DNA of 64,000 nt from JBBQVZ01 sp963695975. Lineage in GTDB: Bacteria > Actinomycetota > UBA4738 > HRBIN12. The stretch covers positions 170,896 through 234,895 of the forward strand of contig CAVOIB010000011.1 of the NCBI GenBank assembly GCA_963695975.1, in the 5' to 3' direction. Of this stretch, positions 17,198-24,372 are shown in pieces (within the stretch, counting starts at the first letter, position 1; the number at the start of each line of letters is the position of its first letter). A program made the translations under genes and the position numbers. The notes beneath the pieces were generated by a model that did no database searches, was not told the origin of the DNA, and saw only the letters and a list, made by a program, of their open reading frames with translations.

Positions 17198-18739
17198 GTG
17201 TCCGACCGGTTCGACTGGCACCCCGAGCCCGAGCTGATCGACGTCCGCGATCCCGAGCGAGCGCGCCCGGCACTCGAAGACCTAGGCGAGCGGATGTGGC
17301 GTGAGGCCCTCGACTGGCTCTACGACGTAGCGATGCAGCGCCCGACCGAGCCGAGCCTCTATCCAGAGACACGAGCCAGCTTCTACGGCCCCTCAGGCGC
17401 CCCCGCCCCGGCACCGCAGCGAGGACGGCCGTCGAGCGAGATCCTCGACGAGTTCCGCGAGCGATTAGCCCCCTACATGTACGCGTCGCAGAACCCCGGT
17501 TCGTTCAGCTACTTCACGCCCCCACCTCTGCCAATGGCGGTCGTCGGCGACACGCTCGCTGCGTGGACGAACCAGAGCAGCGACGTCTGGCTTTCCGGCA
17601 TGGCGGCGCCGTTCGTCGAGGAGGAAGTGATCAGTTGGATGCGCGACGTGGTGGGCTACCGCGAGACGAGCTGGGGGGTCCTGACCTCGGGCGGCGTGAT
17701 GGCGAACATCATGGGCCTCACGGTCGCGCGCGATATCCACCTGGCGAAACTCCTCGGCCTCGATGCACCGCCGCGGGGAGCCCAGCTGGAGAACGCGCGG
17801 GTCTACGTGTCTGATCAGGCGCACTTCTCCGTCGCTCGGGGCATCGACATGCTGGGGTTCTCGCCGGAGACGCTTCGCGCGATCCCGTCGGACGATCGGT
17901 TCCGATTGCGTGCTGCACCTGTGGCCGACGCCATCGCCGAGGATCGAGCGGCCGGCCTCAAACCGTTCTGCATCGCGCCGGTCGCCGGCTCGACCAACAC
18001 CGGTTCGGTCGATCCGATCGGCGAGCTGGCCGACCTCGCCGAGGAAGAGGAGCTCTGGCTCCACGTCGACGCGGCCTACGGTGGCGCCGTCCGGCTCTCG
18101 CCTCGAGACGCCGGACGCGTGACGGACCTCGAACGCGCCGACTCGCTCACGATCGACCCGCACAAATGGTTCTTCCAGCCGTACGACATCGGCGCGCTGC
18201 TCGTGAAGCGACGCGAGGACCTGCTGCGGACGTTCCACTGGGAGCCCGAGTACTACCGGGTCTGGGAGCCGGAGGACGAGCCCCTTCACTGGTACCAGTA
18301 CTCGCTCGAGGGCACACGGCGCTTCCGTGCGTTGAAGCTGTGGCTCTCCTGGAAGCACCTGGGCACCGAGGGCTTCGCGCGATTGGTGGAGCACAACGAC
18401 GACCTCGCCGCGCACTTCGCGAGCCGCCTCCACGAGGTCGGCGGGTTCGAGATCGTCGAGCCCGAGCTGTCCGTCGTGTGCTTCCGTCATCTCCCGGAAG
18501 CGCTCGCCGGAGCAGCCCCACGGACCGTCGACGCCTATCAGAAGGGCTTGCAGCGGGCGCTCGAGGTGAGCGGCACCGGGTGGGTCTCCACGACGACGCT
18601 CCGCGGTCGCACGTTCCTGCGCGCGGGGATCGTGAACTACCTCTCGACCGAGGAGGACGCCGATGCCGTCGTGCGAACGTTCATCGATGCATCAGAACGC
18701 GTCCTGGAACAGCTCGACCTCCGCCCCGCGGGGACCTAA
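17198..18739 (+). CDS. Group II PLP-dependent decarboxylase, substrate unknown
   Basis: A 513-residue pyridoxal-phosphate enzyme of the glutamate/aromatic-amino-acid decarboxylase family. Visible active-site parts are H209 (stacks on the PLP ring, DQAHFS), D291 (HVDAAYGG) and the Schiff-base lysine K323 in TIDPHKWFFQPYDIG. The family makes amines such as tyramine, GABA, beta-alanine or tryptamine; some members are aldehyde synthases. The substrate cannot be read from the motifs. The 3' end overlaps the convergent yraN gene by 48 bases. Confidence 0.9.
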   Translation: MSDRFDWHPEPELIDVRDPERARPALEDLGERMWREALDWLYDVAMQRPTEPSLYPETRASFYGPSGAPAPAPQRGRPSSEILDEFRERLAPYMYASQNPGSFSYFTPPPLPMAVVGDTLAAWTNQSSDVWLSGMAAPFVEEEVISWMRDVVGYRETSWGVLTSGGVMANIMGLTVARDIHLAKLLGLDAPPRGAQLENARVYVSDQAHFSVARGIDMLGFSPETLRAIPSDDRFRLRAAPVADAIAEDRAAGLKPFCIAPVAGSTNTGSVDPIGELADLAEEEELWLHVDAAYGGAVRLSPRDAGRVTDLERADSLTIDPHKWFFQPYDIGALLVKRREDLLRTFHWEPEYYRVWEPEDEPLHWYQYSLEGTRRFRALKLWLSWKHLGTEGFARLVEHNDDLAAHFASRLHEVGGFEIVEPELSVVCFRHLPEALAGAAPRTVDAYQKGLQRALEVSGTGWVSTTTLRGRTFLRAGIVNYLSTEEDADAVVRTFIDASERVLEQLDLRPAGT

Positions 18740-19048
18740 CGAGACGCTCGCGACATCGAAGCGCGTCACGCGCGGTCGGGCGCCGCTCGTCTGGAGGAAC
18801 GCCTCGGCTACCGACCGAACCTTCGCGCGCTTGCGAGCCGTGACGGCCTCGAACCCGCCGCCGAACGCCGACCCACGCCGGGTCTTCACCTCGCAGAACA
18901 CGAGCAGGTCCGCGCGAGCGAGGATCAGATCCAGCTCACCGATGCGACATCGCCAGTTTCGAGCGACGAGCCGGTAACCTCGCCGACGGTACACATCGAG
19001 CGCGGCATCTTCTCCAGCGCGGCCGGTCGCGGCCGGCGCATCGACCAT
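18692..19048 (-). CDS. yraN: YraN/UPF0102 family nuclease-like protein
   Basis: A 118-residue protein of the UPF0102 family with a restriction-endonuclease-like core: GRAGEDAALDVYRRRGY, then the catalytic-type signature GELDLILAR..LLVFCEVKTRRG. Function is not established for the family; it is often found near comM and rnhB. The ATG has TATCGT 6 bases upstream and no ribosome binding site. Its last 16 codons are antisense to the end of the decarboxylase gene. Confidence 0.92.
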   Translation of the reverse strand: MVDAPAATGRAGEDAALDVYRRRGYRLVARNWRCRIGELDLILARADLLVFCEVKTRRGSAFGGGFEAVTARKRAKVRSVAEAFLQTSGARPRVTRFDVASVSLGPRGAEVELFQDAF

Positions 19049-19054
19049 CCCACC

Positions 19055-19060
19055 ACGATA
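19055..19060 (-). promoter_or_regulatory. Putative -10 hexamer for leaderless yraN
   Basis: TATCGT on the minus strand, 6 bases before the yraN ATG. Confidence 0.35.
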
Positions 19061-19082
19061 GAGGGAGCCACCGACACGATCG

Positions 19083-19400
19083 CTACGACGTGACGGGTGT
19101 GTCAGGGAGCGTCGTCGTCTCGTCGCGACGCACGAGGTCCTCGACGTTCACATCGCGCCGTGTCATCACGCGGACCGTCGCGACGAACCGCGCGGGCCGG
19201 AACATGTCCCAGACCCAGGCATCCGCCAGATCGACCTGGACCCAGCCGCCATCTAGGTGCGTCAGTTCGACGGTGTTCGCGAGGTAGAAGCGGCGCTCGG
19301 TCTCGATCACGTACCGGAACATGGGAAGGACGTCCCGATACTCGCGATACAGCTCGAGCTCGCGCTCCTCCTCGAACCGTTCGATGTCCTCGGGTTCCAT
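19083..19400 (-). CDS. DUF2469 protein
   Basis: A 105-residue protein of the actinobacterial DUF2469 family (M. tuberculosis Rv2901c type), known by ELYREYRDVLPMFRYVIETE, RRFYLANTVEL and LADAWVWDMFRPARFV. Function is unknown. It lies between rnhB and yraN, the conserved actinobacterial position, which is a useful taxonomic marker. The frame is open for 12 more codons upstream, overlapping rnhB; the ATG at 19400 matches the family start (EPEDIERFEEE) and has GAGAGG 12 bases before it. The ATG at 19412 is an alternative. Confidence 0.9.
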   Translation of the reverse strand: MEPEDIERFEEERELELYREYRDVLPMFRYVIETERRFYLANTVELTHLDGGWVQVDLADAWVWDMFRPARFVATVRVMTRRDVNVEDLVRRDETTTLPDTPVTS

Positions 19401-19416
19401 CGGTTCGTTCATCCTC

Positions 19417-20070
19417 TCACGCACGCACGATGTCATCGCGCCCGAGACCAGGGAGCGGCGGCTGCCCCACGCCGGCGAACGACAGCCGGTGGATAGGGGT
19501 GGGCCCGAAGCGCTCCAGGACCTCCAGGTGCTCGGGCGTGCCGTAACCCTTGTTGTGATCGAAGCCGAACTCGGGGAACCGGCGGTGAAGGCGCCTCATC
19601 TCGCGATCGCGCGTGACCTTGGCCACGATCGAGGCCGCCGCCACGCTCACGCTCACCGCGTCGCCCTTCTTGACTCCGAGCGACGGGCACGGCATCCGCG
19701 GCACCGGGAACCCGTCGGTGAGGACGTAGTCGGCTTCAGGCTCCAGCGCGCGGACGCAGCGTCGCAAGAGCGCGATGTTCGATCGATGCAGACCGCGTGC
19801 GTCGATCACGTGCGGCTCGATGCGACGGACCGCGACGGCGACCGCCCCGGCGACGACTCGGGCGAAAGCGTCCTCGCGCTGCGGACGGGTCAACACCTTC
19901 GAGTCGTCGATCCCCACTCCATCGAATCCGTCGGGCAGGATCACCGCCGCGGCGACGAGCGGTCCGGCGAGCGCACCCCTGCCCGCCTCGTCGACACCGG
20001 CGATCCGCTGGAAGCCATGATCGCGCAGCGCGCGTTCGTACCGTCCGAGATCGTCCGTCAGTGCAGCCAT
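19417..20070 (-). CDS. rnhB: Ribonuclease HII
   Basis: RNase HII removes ribonucleotides from DNA and RNA primers. The 217-residue protein contains the catalytic GVDEAGRGALAGP (D27, E28), GIDDSKVLT and the third acidic residue in DYVLTDGF, as well as the C-terminal HRRFPEFGFDHNKGYGTPEHL signature. It overlaps the lepB stop region upstream by 13 bases, as is common for the lepB-rnhB pair. Confidence 0.96.
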   Translation of the reverse strand: MAALTDDLGRYERALRDHGFQRIAGVDEAGRGALAGPLVAAAVILPDGFDGVGIDDSKVLTRPQREDAFARVVAGAVAVAVRRIEPHVIDARGLHRSNIALLRRCVRALEPEADYVLTDGFPVPRMPCPSLGVKKGDAVSVSVAAASIVAKVTRDREMRRLHRRFPEFGFDHNKGYGTPEHLEVLERFGPTPIHRLSFAGVGQPPLPGLGRDDIVRA

Positions 20071-20774
20071 CCCAACCGCGACCCCGGCCAGATGATCACG
20101 AACGCCTGGCCGATCACCTTGTCGACCGGGATGTACCCGAGCCCACCCGGCGGCGGGAACCGCGAATCGCCCGAATGGTTCCGGTTGTCGCCCATCACGA
20201 AGAGCATGCCACCGGGAACCGTCTCGGGGCCGAAGGACCGTGTATCCGGATCGGCTAGGTTCACGTAGGGTTCGTCGATCTTCCTCCCGTCGACGTAGGT
20301 GACGCCTTCACGTATCTCCCACGTCTCACCCGGCAGCGCGATCACCCGCTTGATGAAGTCGTCGTCCGTCGGTCGCACGACCCCCACTCCTTCGCCGAGC
20401 CAATGGACGACGCTTCCGAGAACGCCTCGGTCCTGCGGTGTCGGCGTTGGGTCGGCGAACACGACGATGTCGCCGCGCTCGATGTGTCCGAACCGGTAGG
20501 CGAGTCGGTTGACGAGGATCCGGTCGTTCGGCATGAGCGTCGGCTCCATAGAGCCCGACGGGATGTAGAACGCCTGAACGAGGAGGGACTTGATGACGAT
20601 CGCGATGACGAGCGCGGAGAGCGTGAGGAGCCCGAGTTCGCGGAGGAACCGCCAGGCAGGCTCATCATGCCCGCGGGCCTCTGCCGGAGATGCGACGACG
20701 GGGTCGTCCGCTGAGCCTTCGAGGGTCGGGGTGCCGGCGTGTGGTTCTGAGGGTCCCGTCGGGCGGTCGCCCAC
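20058..20774 (-). CDS. lepB: Signal peptidase I
   Basis: LepB removes signal peptides at the outer face of the membrane. With the GTG at 20774, 4 bases after the rplS stop and preceded by AGAGGG, the protein has 238 residues: a hydrophilic N-terminus of about 45, one membrane helix (46-68), then the catalytic domain with S75 (IPSGSMEPTL) and the general base K142 (DDFIKRVIALPGE), and the GDNRNHSGDSR box near the C-terminus. The frame continues upstream through rplS, but that part has no family features. Confidence 0.95.
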   Translation of the reverse strand: MGDRPTGPSEPHAGTPTLEGSADDPVVASPAEARGHDEPAWRFLRELGLLTLSALVIAIVIKSLLVQAFYIPSGSMEPTLMPNDRILVNRLAYRFGHIERGDIVVFADPTPTPQDRGVLGSVVHWLGEGVGVVRPTDDDFIKRVIALPGETWEIREGVTYVDGRKIDEPYVNLADPDTRSFGPETVPGGMLFVMGDNRNHSGDSRFPPPGGLGYIPVDKVIGQAFVIIWPGSRLGWLH

Positions 20775-20778
20775 CGGG

Positions 20779-21339
20779 TCAGCCCTCTGCCTTCTCCTCC
20801 GCCGCTTCGGCGGACGGTTCGTGCTCGTCCTCGGAAGCGTCAACCTCGTCGTCCGACGCCTCGACATCGCCTGACGCGGCGGCGTTCGACACCACCGCAT
20901 CGGATGCGGAGGGGGAGGATCCGGCTTCCGGCTCGTCGGCCTCACTCTCCTGCAACGCGAGCGCGGCCGCCTCCATCGCGGCGAGCTTCTCGTCGTCGAT
21001 CCTGCGTTCCTTGATCCTGGCCTTCTTCCCTCGAAGGTCGCGCAGGTAGTAGAGCTTGGCCCGGCGAACCCGGCCCCTCGTCACGATCTCGAGCCTCGCG
21101 ATGGACGGCGAGTGCAGCGGGAACGTTCGTTCGACACCGACGCCGAACGAGATCTTGCGGACGGTGAAGGTTTCGCGGAGCCCGCCGTTCTGGCGTCGGA
21201 TCACGACGCCTTGGAACACCTGCACCCGCTCGCGGTTCCCCTCGACCACCCTCGCGTGCACCTTCACGGTGTCGCCTGGACGGAAGTCGGGGATATCCGA
21301 GCGGAGATAGGCCTGCTCGATCAGATCGGTCTTGTTCAT
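20779..21339 (-). CDS. rplS: 50S ribosomal protein L19 with acidic C-terminal tail
   Basis: L19 sits at the subunit interface of the ribosome. The ATG at 21339 gives the family start (NKTDLIEQAYLRSDIPDF), followed by GDTVKVHARVVEGNRERVQVF and FGVGVERTFPLHSPSI, up to about residue 115. About 70 extra residues follow, rich in Ala, Glu, Ser and Asp, making 186 in total against about 115 normally. The frame is open further upstream but lacks coding character there. It is divergent from the M50 gene. Confidence 0.95.
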   Translation of the reverse strand: MNKTDLIEQAYLRSDIPDFRPGDTVKVHARVVEGNRERVQVFQGVVIRRQNGGLRETFTVRKISFGVGVERTFPLHSPSIARLEIVTRGRVRRAKLYYLRDLRGKKARIKERRIDDEKLAAMEAAALALQESEADEPEAGSSPSASDAVVSNAAASGDVEASDDEVDASEDEHEPSAEAAEEKAEG

Positions 21340-21353
21340 GACAGCGGTTGCCG

Positions 21354-21359
21354 ATTGTA
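21354..21359 (-). promoter_or_regulatory. Putative rplS -10 box
   Basis: TACAAT on the minus strand, 14 bases before the rplS ATG, in the short divergent gap between rplS and the M50 gene. Confidence 0.4.
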
Positions 21360-21433
21360 CCAGCGGCCCCTTCCGGGCCAGAATGGCGCGCCTTCGCACT
21401 GCCGTGTCTGAAGGGGGGGTCCGTTTGGGGACG

Positions 21434-23707
21434 ATGGTCTTCGCGGTCGTCGTGGCCGTGATCGCGGCTGCCATCGGGTTGCAGTCCGTTCTTCACCGCC
21501 ATGGGGTGGCCCGAAGCAGGATCTTCGTCGACCAAGCCATCCGCGACCGGATCGCTCGGTCGCGCGGCCCGATGGACCTCAGGGAGATCCTCAGCGCGGC
21601 CATATCCCGCGCAGGGGCCGGCCCCGACGTATACGAGCAGGTCCTCGACCGGATCGACCTCACGCGATTCCGTCCAAAGCTCGTCTCCGACGTCGAGATC
21701 AAGTCGTTCCCGCTTCGGTGGGGCAACGACTACGTGATGGTGGCCAATCCACGCGCGATGCTCTACTACCGCCTCGAACCATGGGAGGCGGAGCTGCTCC
21801 CCCTGATGGACGGGACGCGCACCGTCGGCGACGTCATCGTCGAGCGGATGGACGAAGAGGGCGAGCTGGACGCCGCCGGCGTCTCCCAGCTCGTCCAGAC
21901 CCTGGAGCTCGGCGGCTTCTTCGAGCCCGCCCCCGTGGGCCTCGAGGAGGGCCTGGAACGAGGACTCGATCCGCTCACGCCCTCCCAACGGAAGATCAGG
22001 ATCTTCATGAAGACCCTCTCGATCGATTGGGCCGGGGCGGACCGCTTGGTCCGGTGGTGGTACCGCACCCTCCTCAGACCGATCTTCCGCCCCATCGGCG
22101 CGACGGTCGCGGCGCTCATCGCGATCGCCGGGTTGGTCAGCTTCGTCGTGATCCAGATCACGGGCACGTACACGCTGGGCGAACGCTCGGCACCGGCGGA
22201 ATCATTGATCCTGCTGGCTCTTGGCTTCGTGCTGACGTTCTTCCACGAACTCGGGCATGCCTCTTCGATCATCCACTTCGGCAGGCGGGTCAAGAGCGCG
22301 GGGTTCATGATCTACTTCGGATCCCCGGCGTTCTTCGTCGAAGCGTCCGACAGCCTGATGCTCGACCGGCATGAACGGATCCTTGAGTCGTTCGCGGGAC
22401 CGTTCGCCGAGCTCGTCCTCGCGGGCGTCGCCAGTCTCATCTTGGCGTTGTCCCCCGGCGGAACTTTCTCCCAACTCCTGTACAAGTTCGCGGTGATCAA
22501 CTACTTCGTGATCTTCCTGAACCTCATCCCGTTGCTCGAGCTGGACGGCTACTGGATCCTGTCGGATCTGATCCAGGTCCCCGACCTCCGTCCCCGCTCA
22601 CTCGAGTTCTTCCAGCACGATCTCTGGCACAAGCTCCGCATCAGGGAACGACTGAGCCCGCAAGAGGTCGGGCTCGGCCTGTACGCGGCCGTCGGCGTGG
22701 CGTTCACGATCTTCAGCTTCTACACCGCCTACTTCTTCTGGAAGCGGATCTTCGGCGGTCTGATCTCGTCGCTTTGGAACGGGGGCCCAGTCTCTCGTCT
22801 CCTGCTCATCCTCCTGGTGGTGTTCTTCGCCGGTCCGGCCATCCGCGGTCTCTTCCAGCTGATCCGGTCGCTCTATCGTCGCGTTCGCGCCGTCGCGCGA
22901 TCCATCGCTTTCCGCACGGAATCGAAGTGGCGTGTCGAGGCGGCCGAGTTGATCGACGCGCTTCCCGCTTTCGACGATCTGCCCGTGGAGATCCTCAACG
23001 ATCTGGCCGGCCGCGTGACGCTCCATGGGCTCCGTCCGGGCCAGCCCGTCTTCCGTCAAGGGGATCGACCCACAGCCTTCTACGTCGTACGGCGAGGTGA
23101 GGTCGCCGTCGAAGAGGAGGATCCGGACACCGGCGACGTGCAGGTGCTCCGCATGCTCGGTCGGGGCGACTCGTTCGGCGAGATGGGACTGCTGCAGGCC
23201 GCGCCGCGGGCGGCGACCGTGCGAGCGGTCGACGAGGTCGAGCTGTTCGAGATCGACAAGGGGACGTTCGATCGTCTGCTTTCCGATTCGATCCACGCGC
23301 CGGACTTCGGACCGACGATGCAGGCTCTGGCGGAACTGAGGGAGCTCCCCCCGTTCGCTGCGCTTGGGGCCACCCGCCTCGCCGAGCTCCTGGATCACGG
23401 ACACTGGGCGTCGATGCCACCGGGAACGCCCCTGGTCAGGGAGGGCGAGCCGTCCGACCTTTTCTACGTCATCCGATCGGGACAGGCGAAGGTCACGCAG
23501 GGCGGCGTAGAGGTTGCAACGCTCGGGCCCGGTTCGCACTTCGGCGAGATCGGTCTCCTTCGATCGGCGCCGCGGAACGCGACCGTCACGTCGGTGACGC
23601 CCATCCGGGCGTTCGCGTTGGATCGTGAGGGGTTCGACGGCGTGGTCGCGGAGGCGTTCACCCGGGGAAGTCTGAAGCTCGCGAGCGGTCGAACGTGGCA
23701 CCATTGA
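21434..23707 (+). CDS. Membrane M50 metalloprotease with PqqD-like and two cyclic-nucleotide-binding domains
   Basis: A 757-residue protein with four parts. An N-terminal hydrophobic helix is followed by a PqqD-like winged-helix domain (about 89-166: YYRLEPWEAELLPLMDGTRTV..VIVERMDEEG). A membrane M50 protease core comes next, with HELGH at 271-275 and the third-ligand motif NLIPLLELDGYW (D371). Two cyclic-nucleotide-binding domains end the protein at about 506-621 and 636-741, each with an intact phosphate-binding cassette (SFGEMGLLQAAPRAATV; HFGEIGLLRSAPRNATV). The core resembles YydH-type peptide zinc metalloproteases of RiPP pathways. I infer a membrane protease controlled by cytosolic cAMP or cGMP; the substrate is unknown. 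The start is uncertain: ATG 21383 and TTG 21425 are in frame, but codon bias begins at 21434. Confidence 0.85.
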   Translation: MVFAVVVAVIAAAIGLQSVLHRHGVARSRIFVDQAIRDRIARSRGPMDLREILSAAISRAGAGPDVYEQVLDRIDLTRFRPKLVSDVEIKSFPLRWGNDYVMVANPRAMLYYRLEPWEAELLPLMDGTRTVGDVIVERMDEEGELDAAGVSQLVQTLELGGFFEPAPVGLEEGLERGLDPLTPSQRKIRIFMKTLSIDWAGADRLVRWWYRTLLRPIFRPIGATVAALIAIAGLVSFVVIQITGTYTLGERSAPAESLILLALGFVLTFFHELGHASSIIHFGRRVKSAGFMIYFGSPAFFVEASDSLMLDRHERILESFAGPFAELVLAGVASLILALSPGGTFSQLLYKFAVINYFVIFLNLIPLLELDGYWILSDLIQVPDLRPRSLEFFQHDLWHKLRIRERLSPQEVGLGLYAAVGVAFTIFSFYTAYFFWKRIFGGLISSLWNGGPVSRLLLILLVVFFAGPAIRGLFQLIRSLYRRVRAVARSIAFRTESKWRVEAAELIDALPAFDDLPVEILNDLAGRVTLHGLRPGQPVFRQGDRPTAFYVVRRGEVAVEEEDPDTGDVQVLRMLGRGDSFGEMGLLQAAPRAATVRAVDEVELFEIDKGTFDRLLSDSIHAPDFGPTMQALAELRELPPFAALGATRLAELLDHGHWASMPPGTPLVREGEPSDLFYVIRSGQAKVTQGGVEVATLGPGSHFGEIGLLRSAPRNATVTSVTPIRAFALDREGFDGVVAEAFTRGSLKLASGRTWHH

Positions 23708-23733
23708 CATCCTTGCCGGAAGGAGCGTGAGGG

Positions 23734-23946
23734 GTGGATTGCTGGCACTGTCGCCGCACGGCGGTTGGGGTCTGTCGGTTCTGCGGAAGGGGTGTCTGCG
23801 AGGACCACGCGAAGACCCAGCCGTTCATCATGGAGCTGTTCAAGACAACGAGCGTGACCCGCTCGCTCGTCGTCGAGGATGCACTCTTCTGTGGGGCCTG
23901 CACCCCTCGTCCCGAGCCCGTCGAACTGCCGGAACTGGATGTGTGA
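23734..23946 (+). CDS. Small zinc-ribbon protein (DUF2180-like)
   Basis: A 70-residue protein starting at GTG, with GGAAGGAG in good position upstream and 26 bases after the protease gene, so the two are probably co-transcribed. It carries three cysteine pairs plus a histidine in a compact zinc-binding layout: C3/C6, C14/C17, C22/H25 (VCRFCGRGVCEDH) and C53/C56 (FCGAC). This resembles B-box or DUF2180-type zinc fingers. The role is unknown; it may act as an adaptor or sensor partner of the protease. The first CRP-type operator overlaps its stop codon. Confidence 0.82.
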   Translation: MDCWHCRRTAVGVCRFCGRGVCEDHAKTQPFIMELFKTTSVTRSLVVEDALFCGACTPRPEPVELPELDV

Positions 23947-23957
23947 CCTGCATCACA
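23942..23957 (+). promoter_or_regulatory. CRP-type operator 1 (perfect consensus)
   Basis: The sequence TGTGACCTGCATCACA matches the CRP consensus TGTGA-N6-TCACA without a mismatch. The flanking bases extend the palindrome to six bases per arm (GTGTGA/TCACAC). It overlaps the stop codon of the zinc-ribbon gene and lies 170 bases before the 44-residue gene. The CRP-type regulator encoded at 24373 has the matching recognition-helix residues. Confidence 0.75.
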
Positions 23958-23965
23958 CGAAGACC

Positions 23966-23981
23966 TGTGACGGACATCACT
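23966..23981 (+). promoter_or_regulatory. CRP-type operator 2
   Basis: TGTGACGGACATCACT differs from the CRP consensus only in the last base. Its centre is exactly 24 bases from that of operator 1, which could allow two dimers to bind side by side. No clear -10 box was found between it and the 44-residue gene. Confidence 0.65.
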
Positions 23982-24126
23982 CCCTCACGTGTTCACCGTC
24001 ACACGACGGGAGTGGCGAAGGACACACCACCTTCGGTGACCGGCGGCACAGCGTCTCCAGGGTGGTCGGCGCGAAGATGCTCCCATCGTCAGAGCCCAAG
24101 AGGGCCCGAGCACAAGGAGGGGCACC

Positions 24127-24261
24127 ATGGCCGCAGAGAAGAAGATCGAGCCGAAGGCGGCAAAGACCACGACCGTGTCCGCCAAGACGTCGGCAGCCGG
24201 CGTCGAGAAGAAGTCTCTGTCAGGTCGGCGGCACATGAGAAGGCACCTGAAGCTCAAGTAA
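24127..24261 (+). CDS. 44-residue basic protein of unknown function
   Basis: A short gene with a near-perfect ribosome binding site (AAGGAGG, 6 bases before the ATG), G/C in about 80% of third codon positions, and a strong terminator 21 bases after its stop. The peptide is rich in Lys, Ala and Thr in its first half and ends in a strongly basic segment (SGRRHMRRHLKLK). It has no cysteine and no signal or membrane segment. It could be an abundant nucleic-acid- or ribosome-binding protein; alternatively it could be a substrate of the upstream protease, but it lacks a recognisable RiPP core. Two CRP-type sites upstream suggest regulation by cyclic nucleotide. Confidence 0.8.
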   Translation: MAAEKKIEPKAAKTTTVSAKTSAAGVEKKSLSGRRHMRRHLKLK

Positions 24262-24282
24262 GACTCCTCGCACGCGACCACC

Positions 24283-24313
24283 AACAGGCCCGGTTCGCCG
24301 GGCCTGTTTCCGT
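24283..24313 (+). terminator. Rho-independent terminator
   Basis: A perfect 11-base-pair stem (AACAGGCCCGG / CCGGGCCTGTT) closed by a TTCG tetraloop is followed by a T-rich run (TCCGTTT). It lies after the 44-residue gene and separates it from the CRP-type regulator gene. Confidence 0.9.
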
Positions 24314-24359
24314 TTCCCGAGGTCGTGTACGGGCATGGCGCTCGGCTCGTCTCACGCAC

Positions 24360-24365
24360 TAGGCT
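24360..24365 (+). promoter_or_regulatory. Putative -10 hexamer for leaderless CRP-type gene
   Basis: TAGGCT ends 7 bases before the ATG at 24373, with no Shine-Dalgarno sequence between. The same hexamer occurs before cofC. Confidence 0.45.
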
Positions 24366-24372
24366 ACGCGCC

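Noticed and set aside
23990..24007. Third CRP-like palindrome CGTGTTCACCGTCACACG
   Set aside because: Arms of five bases with a central 8-base gap do not fit the TGTGA-N6-TCACA spacing; it may be chance.
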